DNA of 64,000 bases from assembly GCF_000801105.2 (NCBI RefSeq), contig NC_079514.1:20252293-20316292 (forward strand), given 5' to 3'. A program made the position numbers and the translations under genes. Below, one piece after another: positions 56,791 through 64,000 of this stretch. The stretch's first letter is position 1. The number at the start of each line of letters is the position of its first letter. The stretch is from Raphanus sativus. Lineage: Eukaryota > Streptophyta > Magnoliopsida > Brassicales > Brassicaceae. A model generated the notes under the pieces. It did not search any database and was not told where the DNA came from. It saw nothing but the letters and a program-made list of their open reading frames with translations.

Positions 56791-58101
56791 TTTGGCAGAA
56801 TCCAATATGAAAGATATCACCTGTCATAAATCAGAGTGTTGTAATATAATTTTTAGAGAAAAACTTCAATAAGAGAAAAAGTGTCTATGGCCTTAGAAAA
56901 TGATTTTACCTCGAAATGTGAGAGTTTCTGGTGATTAAAGCACTGGCTGCACTGCCGTCCCAGGAACTAACTCTACGGTATCAGATCATACAAAACAATA
57001 ATCAGAAAAATAAGAGAGTCCAAAACCCATTTATAAAAATATAGGTAGACCCAAATTTATGCAACAAACAAGATCTTTTTCTCACAAGATTCAATGAATC
57101 AAAAGATAACATGCAATAATGAAAAATGTAATTTTAGTATGCACTCCAACCAAATGAAGTAACAAATCTGACCATAAACTGCATATAACTAAATAAAAAA
57201 GACAATATAAGGTACACATAACTTTTGTGTTTGCTTTTTTCACTCAATTCTATGTTTATTAGTTTTAAAAGTTACTCTGTCAAGATAAGAAAAATCTAGA
57301 TGAGTAGATAATTTAGTAAATTAAATTTCATACTCTGAATATGCACTATTAAAAAATATTTATCTAAATCATATTTCTAAAAATAAAAGATGATTAAGAA
57401 CAATATCTCAAAATAATCTACATAATTTTAATTTCTTTTTCTTGATATTTTAAGAAAATGTTATAAATCGATGTAAATATAATGATCAATTAAAATTATT
57501 ATTTTAACTAAAAATCAAACTGGTTTGGTACAAAATAACACTCCAGACTCTTAGAAAACCATTTTTTTTTTCAGAAAACCATTTTTATAGAGTTCAGGTT
57601 TGTTTTGAGATCAAAATGCCAATTACCAAAAACAATTTTGATGGTGGTTTATTTTCTCAGTCAATGATTCATATATGAGCCACTTTGATGATTTTTACAT
57701 GCTTCAGTTGCATTTTAACAATCCAAAATTACCAAAACATCTGTAATACTTGAAACGCATATCACATATACTCTTTATATCGCACATATATTCATCAAAA
57801 TTCAGCAATAATGTTGTCTGGTGAAGATATTTCATGGACATTAATTAGATGCCTAGCTGAATTGGAGCTCCAGTTTCTTTTCAATCTGTCTACGAGCGAA
57901 CTATGATATAAGTACATCCCAAAGAATATATCTCACTAACCCATAAGATTTTAGCCATGAAATAACATGTCACAAGAAATGTGCCTCGACCAGGGAGATA
58001 ACGAGAGTTTTTCAACTCTGAGAACCTTCACAGCACCCGATGCATACTCTAGTTCATATCATCCCAAGCATTATGAACCTTCGAGCAAATATACTTAGAC
58101 T
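56791..58101. other. bZIP15 5' flank
   Basis: AT-rich with no supported gene. A likely 5'-untranslated intron acceptor lies near 56821-56825. From about 57830 the base composition changes toward sequence shared with the duplicated block at 58102, perhaps another old element. Confidence 0.45.
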
Positions 58102-58345
58102 TTTAAAGAGAGGCTCTTAAGAGTCCATAACATAAAGAACCAGACTTAGAAGCCGATCCAAACTCAATATGCAACTATTCTACTAAATTAGGTCCATCCG
58201 GATTCAAATAAAGAAATTTCCCATTTAAAGAGAGGCTCTTAAGAGTCCATAACATAAAGAACCAGACTTAGAAGCCGATCCAAACTCAATATGCAACTAT
58301 TCTACTAAATTAGGTCCATCCGGATTCAAATAAAGAAATTTCCCA
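58102..58345. repeat. 122-bp tandem duplication
   Basis: TTTAAAGAGAGGCTCTTAAG starts two adjacent copies, 58102-58223 and 58224-58345, that look identical. Each starts with a small palindrome AGAGGCTCTT. Confidence 0.9.
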
Positions 58346-58658
58346 TTTATTCAAGATGTGAAAAACCAAAGTCATATGTGGAAACCACGAGATAACATCC
58401 GATGTTTAATTGAGTCTATAAACATCATACCATGCACCAGAAACAACACGATTATGCAGATCCTCTTGTTTATACACTTTCCTAATACAAATGAGTTCAC
58501 ACTAGACTTAAACTCTCCAATGACTCTTTTCATTTGACCCAGTGGAGACCACCCAGTGGAGACCACGACCATTGAGAGCTTATTCATCAATCAGAGACTC
58601 TTTTCATGGATATTTCACCAAGATATCTTGGTACAAGATCAAATCATTCCCAACAGCT
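58346..58658. other. Unassigned DNA with a minus-strand open stretch
   Basis: An open stretch of 72 codons (58372-58590, minus) matches no family I know. A short exact repeat CCCAGTGGAGACCAC occurs twice near 58538-58566. It may be retroelement remnant. Confidence 0.3.
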
Positions 58659-58663
58659 AGTTC

Positions 58664-60455
58664 TGTGACACCTGTCACTTCTGAGAACAAATAACAATAA
58701 AATAACATAATAATAAATAATAAATTCCACTTATAGACATTCTAGAGTCAACATCTACGAATATCGATAACATCCGAAATATAAAGAACAACATAAACCA
58801 AAAGTCTGAAATAGAAAATAACACAAACGATAAAAACTCCAAAGCCCTAAAAGCCCAATAACGATAAAAAGTGATAAAAGCGATAAAGCCCAATAGCGCC
58901 CAAGAGAACTCGTCCGGTATAATCATTTCTGCTCGTCCGTTTCATTTGAAAGGAGAAAGGAGGGGTAAGCAATCTAGGAGTCACTCAATGAGGCATGGGA
59001 TGCTACTTCGAAGTCCATGGACCCAATCATAACATTCCGAATAAATATATTTTAAATCTAACATGTATCAAGCACGGTACCTAAAATACCAAAACAACAA
59101 ACAATGGTCATAGTAAGGCATGCACTCGCTGCCCACTAACGGGCAAACAAAACACTGCCGAGAGAGTGCTCAGGGTCACCGCCCTCACACGCTTCATCGA
59201 CCTCTCCAGGTTACGGTCCAGCCAGTCGATTGAACTGGCGGTAACATCCATACAATCCGGCATACAAAACCATCTAGCACCCTAGTTCCAGTTTAAACAA
59301 AGAACCAAAATAACTAAACAAGTAATGATATACTTGATTTCACACTGACGGAATATATTAGAAATAAATTATATTTATTTGAAATCCTAAGCCGTGTACG
59401 AGAAGTTCAGAAATAAACCCTCAACTTAGAAATATGGAAAAGTGGTGTCTATGAACTCCGTTTGCCCAAATAGATTCCAAAATTTGAAATCAGAGGAAAA
59501 TTTCGAGTCAAAACACCCTTCGAACAGGTAAAACGGATCGGGTCTAATCAAAATCAATCCACTGGTCAAAGGTCAATCCGGTCAGCCCTTGGCAAGATTG
59601 GAATTGATTTAAAACAACCAAATTTTCCTTAATTGAAATCAATTCCAAAGGACAATTCAGTTTACTTAACATAAACCGAATTAATTAAATCAACCAGTTT
59701 AACCTAACTGAAACCTAATTAATTTTAACTGACCAGTTTACCCTAATCGAACTGAAATCAATTTACACCAGTCATACCATCCCGTTGACCGAATCACCGA
59801 GTTGACTAACTTAGTCGACTCGGCTGGCTGAGTTAACCGAGTCACCTGCGCGGTCATTGACGGTGATGGACAGCAGCGGCTTACCGGAAAAGTCACCGGC
59901 GGCGATGGTAAAGAACGGCGGTGCGGCGGTTGAGGACAGGGGCTCCGTGGCGGCGGAGACGGTGACTGACGGCGGCATGTGGACATCAAGCTCGCGGACA
60001 GCAAAACTTGCGGGGCGTGTGCGGTTTCGTCCGGGCTCCGATTGTGGCGTGGTCGGCGGCTACGGCTTCATCTCGACGAGGGGAATGCAGTGGCAGCCTT
60101 ACATGCACGAGATTCTCAATGATTAGGAAGTTATGGACGATTTACTAAAACGACCAAAACTAAACTTAAAAATGCATGGAGTTATGGCGCTTACCTATGG
60201 TGGCGTTCGGTAGTGATGAACTCGGCGTGATTACAGGGTGCAGTGGCTTCGACGATCTTCGGTGATGGCTCAGCCCCTACAAAGGTTCCTCATTCTTTTT
60301 TGTTAACTTTTTCTTTTTTTTTCTTAACTTATGATTATTTTTTTTGTTGCAGGGAATGAAGTGGAGAATGTGGATATTTAAAAAAATACGTTGAGCTTTT
60401 CGGATTAGGCCTGGACCTTGACTTTTTGGGCCAGAAATTGGGTTTGGTTATTACA
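58664..60455. mobile_element. Solo LTR-like element, 1.8 kb
   Basis: The block starts TGTGACACCTGTCAC and ends GGTTATTACA, the TG...CA form of LTRs, and is flanked by a perfect 5-bp duplication AGTTC at 58659-58663 and 60456-60460. It has no credible coding region; the GC-rich open stretch at 59857-60126 is low-complexity. The TGTGACACC start recalls long LTRs of plant Ty3/gypsy elements. The most likely origin is LTR-LTR recombination, so its family is not certain. Confidence 0.7.
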
Positions 60456-60460
60456 AGTTC

Positions 60461-61117
60461 TACATTTATGATTTATTTTCAAGCTATTTTTTTGGTTCTT
60501 TGTATTTTTTTCCTATTTAAGCTGAGCTAAATCTCATTTGTCAAGTACTCGTTTCACAAAATTATACAAATACTATTTATTTTACAAAGATTGTTTTTGT
60601 GTCTTTGTTCAAGCAAGTCTTTAGATGGATTCCCATAAATATATTAGTCTTTTGCTTGTTTATCTTAATCGAATGGATTAAAATACAAGTGTTAAATCCC
60701 TATCTTCTGACCAAAGAAAAAAAATCTCTAACTTTGTGTAGACTCACATAGACTTGATTTGTGTATTCTTATCATAAGAAATTCTACTCCTTTATGTTGC
60801 AAACTTCGATCCATTAAGCTTATTAACTCTCAACGCTTTGTGATCAAGCAATTGGCAGCTTTGTGCTTGTATCATTTTTTATGAAATTGTTTGTATCATT
60901 TTTTATGAAATTGTAATTCTTGATGAAAATTTCAGATATGTAGAAGATTGAAACGATCAAATGGATACTTAGAATTTTCTAACTGCATCTACTTAATAAA
61001 AAACCACCATCTTTTTCCTAACCTAAACAGTTACGTTTTCTTCTATAAAAAACAGTTGGATTTTATGGATTTTTCCTTTTCCAAAGGACCATACTTAAAG
61101 CACAAAAATAAAAGAGT
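60461..61117. other. AT-rich DNA, no gene seen
   Basis: The stretch between the solo LTR and the MITE. A duplicated TTGTATCATTTTTTATGAAA pair lies near 60868-60912. No gene. Confidence 0.5.
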
Positions 61118-61119
61118 TA

Positions 61120-61881
61120 TTCTTGGGTTCACCCTTAGAGTGAATCTAGAGGTTCACCCAACCAATATGAATCGCTCATTTCACAATTGATATCTTTTAA
61201 AAAAGGAAACAAAATATTGTCAAGTTATATTATGTTTTTAAAATAAATGAAATAAAAATAATAGTAGTTACAAAAAAAGATTTTTAAAAAAGATTTTTAA
61301 CATCATCAAAAAAACTATACCCTAAATCCTAAATCATAAACCCTAAACCCTTGAGTATACCATAAACCCTTGGGTATACGCTAAACCCTTGGATAATCTT
61401 AAACTCTAAACCCTAAACTCTAGTAAATGCAAAAGAAAATAAGATATTTTAATGCCATCATCGAAATACTAAACCCTAAATCCTAAACTTTAAACCCTAA
61501 ACCCTTGGATAAATCATAAACACTTGGATAATCCTAAATTTTAAATCAAAAGCACTAAGCACTAAAACAATAAATCTTAAAAATACTAAACCCTTAATCT
61601 TAATCCCTAAACTCTTTTTAGGATTAAGGATTTGGTATTTTTAAGATTTAGTGTTTAATGTTTTTAGTTTAGAGTTTAGGGTGTTTTGATGATAGAGTTA
61701 AAAAAATTAATTTTTTTTTGCATATATTACTATTTTATTTATTTTTAACATTTTTTATTTTAAAAATATAATATAACTTGATAATATTTTGTTTCCTTTT
61801 TTAAAATATATCAATTGTGAAATGAGTGATTTCTATTGGTTGGGTGAACTTCTAGGTTCACTCTAGGGGTGAACCCAAGAA
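61120..61881. mobile_element. MITE with long terminal inverted repeats and CCCTAAA-rich core
   Basis: Ends TTCTTGGGTTCACCC and its inverted copy GGGTGAACCCAAGAA extend into inverted repeats of about 130 bp with few differences (shared CACAATTGATAT and AAAAAAGGAAACAAAATATT). TA flanks both ends, compatible with a Stowaway/Tc1-mariner-like duplication. The centre (about 61320-61680) is made of degenerate CCCTAAA, TAAACCC and TTTAGGG units. There is no ORF. Confidence 0.85.
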
Positions 61882-61883
61882 TA

Positions 61884-62915
61884 AGTCAAAATAAAATACA
61901 TATCCCAACCATACGTGTCGTCATGGTCTCAAGTTCATAACTGTTGGCAAGCTGAAAAAATTACAGTCTCAAGTTTTCCGGTCGTCACGATCTCAACTTC
62001 GTCGCCATTGTCAAGCTGAGAGGATTTGAAGCAATGGTGGCAGGCTGGCAGCTGAAGCGCTGGCTGAAGCGTCGAGGTGCGGTGGAGGAGGAGGACTTCG
62101 GCTTAGATTTAGGTTTAGTGTATTTTGTTGGCTGTTTTCTTGTGTATCTTGTATTTATATATGTATGCATATATATATATAATATAAATAAATTGAAATC
62201 GGTTTAATAAACCTAATTAATTTATAAACCATTTTGGTTACATAAACCAAAATTATATTGGTAAAACAAATTTCAATATGTATTATAAAAATGTTTTATT
62301 AATAATACTAAATTTTCTTTTTGTTTTTCAAAAAAAATATTTATTATTTGTTAATAGATTTAATATAATTTATATTAAAATATTTGAAACTGATTTTTAT
62401 CTTATATTACTCTATTCAAATTTGTCAATATATGATTCAAATCTGTTTACATCAATATAAAAATATTTCAACTTGAAGTTTTGTAATCATATTTAACAAA
62501 TATTTTTAGCAACAATACAATTGAATACCAGTTTTTTCAAGAATCATTATCACACTACAACGGTACAACAACATAACTTACATCTTTACCCGAGAATTGA
62601 AATTTATTCAACAAACATTAATTTATTCAAATTTTAAATATATTACAAAAATATTAAATTTATCAATCAACAGAACATATGATGTTAAAATAGGGTCTAA
62701 CGGGTTTAAGTAAACTTTTAATAAAAATAAATATTGATATAAATTCATTTAGTTTAACTGGTTTTTAAATAGATTATTAGATTAAAAATATTTATTAAAT
62801 GTGATTCTGTTTAAAGTTAGTGAAGACCATATTAACCCATATATATATATATATATATGCATATATTTTTTCAAACATTTTTCAAAAATTTTGTTCAGTT
62901 TTCGGTGAGGGTTAG
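61884..62915. other. AT-rich DNA, no supported gene
   Basis: A GC-richer stretch at 61900-62120 contains a diverged direct pair (TCTCAAGTTCATAACTGTTG and TCTCAACTTCGTCGCCATTG) and a minus-strand open stretch of 61 codons that I cannot assign. Microsatellite TA runs lie at 62166-62180 and 62839-62858. Confidence 0.45.
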
Positions 62916-62932
62916 ATTTGATATTGGTTTTC

Positions 62933-63241
62933 TTTTTTTTTTTGTCATCAAACTTACAGACTCATATTGACTCTGTACACCAAACTGGTAGCTCGGCATC
63001 CATGTGAATGACAAAAGACGATTGTTGTCTGGCACTGCGTGCTAAACGATCCGCCCTTGAATTTGCCGTCCTTGGTACATAGATGAGCTGTGAGCTATGG
63101 AAACTACTTTGTAAGCTTCTGATATCCTCCAGATAACTTGCGAACGCCGGCCACTCTTCTGGTTCCGAAACCATCTTCACCAACTGAGAACAATCCGTTG
63201 CAAATGTAACCTGAAACTGACGTAAATTCCTCATACATTTC
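62933..63241 (-). mobile_element. 5'-truncated LINE tail with RNase H fragment
   Basis: A perfect 17-bp duplication ATTTGATATTGGTTTTC at 62916-62932 and 63242-63258 flanks the block. T11 at 62933-62943 is the poly-A tail of a minus-strand insertion. The 93-codon ORF (63243-62962; its first codon ATG overlaps the duplication by two bases) is the C-terminal half of an RNase H as found at the end of plant LINE ORF2: VTFATDCSQLV and YVPRTANSRADRLAR. Only 309 bp were inserted, and the reading frame is intact, so the event is fairly recent. Confidence 0.92.
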
Positions 63242-63424
63242 ATTTGATATTGGTTTTCAGATATAACACTTTAAGAATCATTCAAGTATATAGGTCAAGT
63301 CTAATAGAAGTATGAGACTTTCGATTTTTGTGTCGATTCCAAGTCGGGTTTTTGGGGTACAAATATTCTTGACTAATTTTTCCAAGCCTAAGAAAATATA
63401 ATATGTTACAAATTTCATGAATAA

Positions 63425-64000
63425 CTAGGTGTTTTCCTGCACCATGTGCAGTGATGAATTTTTAAAGTTCAATTTTTATATTTAAAATGTAATTTATTAA
63501 TATTATATATTTTATTATTTTTGACCAATAATTAATATAAATATCATTTAGTTAAGCATTAAATTAAGAGAAAATATTTTTTTTTGTTTTAAATTATATT
63601 TAAGAATATATATGTATATATATAAAGTTAGAATCTTAGATAAGAAAATTATTTATTTTTTTTGGTTAAATGTATTAAATGAACTTGTACAAAATTACTA
63701 AAATCATTTAAAAATTGTATAGTTATCAAAAATTAAAACTAAACAATATTTATATAATTTGTAGATATCTAAAAGAAACTAATGAATTACGACTAAAATT
63801 TTATAATTTTTTAAATGCAGAAAATTTAGAAAATTTTAGATAATAAAAATTGTATAATTATAAAAGTAAAATTATGTAATATTTCTAAATTCAAAATGTC
63901 ATATTTGAATATATTTATTTTAGTGATGATTTATGAGTAATTATCATATTCTACAAAGTTTACCAAAAATATAAATTAATATTAAATGTAATATATGAGT
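63425..64000 (-). mobile_element. Helitron 3' part, minus strand, running off the window
   Basis: On the minus strand CTGCAC-ATG-GTGCAG (63437-63451) is followed by a short spacer and CTAG at 63425-63428, with T next. The AT-rich body continues right to the end of the window with no gene. The 5' end is outside. Confidence 0.6.

Noticed and set aside
59857..60126. 89-codon GC-rich ORF in the solo LTR
   Set aside because: Low-complexity Gly/Ala/Val/Ser translation inside an LTR-like block.

Overview
The window is plant nuclear DNA, almost certainly from a Brassicaceae genome of the Brassica/Raphanus type. Only two ordinary host genes are visible: a complete THO5 homologue (49380-52501, +, 8 exons) and, tail to tail with it, a group-A bZIP gene like Arabidopsis bZIP15 (55118-56790, -, 4 exons). 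From memory these correspond to adjacent Arabidopsis loci (AT5G42920 and AT5G42910), which supports the placement. There are no operons, CRISPR arrays, rRNA or functional tRNA genes. Almost everything else is transposable element, much of it nested.

Layout. 1-2297: AT-rich DNA with two minus-strand Helitron 3' ends and a direct duplication. 2298-15472: a 13.2-kb autonomous-type Helitron with A^T target site, TC start, hairpin and CTAG end. It carries RPA1-like exons, a 14-exon Rep/PIF1-helicase gene broken only by one extra T, and an antisense fragment resembling the Arabidopsis F-box protein At2g35280 family. 15473-17348: AT-rich DNA with four minus-strand Helitron 5' ends. 17356-17665: a tRNA-derived SINE. 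17806-20459: a 2.65-kb noncoding MULE-like element packed with GAAGACTTC motifs and flanked by a 10-bp duplication. About 20600-29582: a decayed minus-strand LINE split by a younger plus-strand LINE (21905-25168, 10-bp duplication, poly-A). 30042 to about 37700: a broken hAT element, itself split by a PIF/Harbinger element; a 100-N gap lies at its edge.

37713-49286: an 11.6-kb Ty3/gypsy element of the Tat type, with 507-bp LTRs differing at one seen base, TAAAA duplication, a double RNase H, integrase, and a spliced antisense ORF of 988 codons between pol and the 3' LTR. It ends 93 bp before the THO5 start codon. 53082-54856: a hAT-type nonautonomous element (8-bp duplication) with a 1.15-kb Helitron inside it. 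58664-60455: a solo-LTR-like element (AGTTC duplication). 61120-61881: a MITE with long inverted ends and a telomere-like CCCTAAA-rich core. 62933-63241: a 5'-truncated LINE tail with a 17-bp duplication. 63425-64000: the 3' end of another minus-strand Helitron that runs out of the window.

How it fits together. The host part is a two-gene island (mRNA export factor THO5 and an ABA-type bZIP) bordered on both sides by insertions; the promoter side of THO5 has been rebuilt by a young retrotransposon. Exon junctions were worked out by hand from GT/AG sites and frame; summed lengths are divisible by 3 for THO5, bZIP15 and the antisense ORF, and for the Helitron helicase after removing one T, which supports those models. 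Family names come from recognition of motifs, not from searches.
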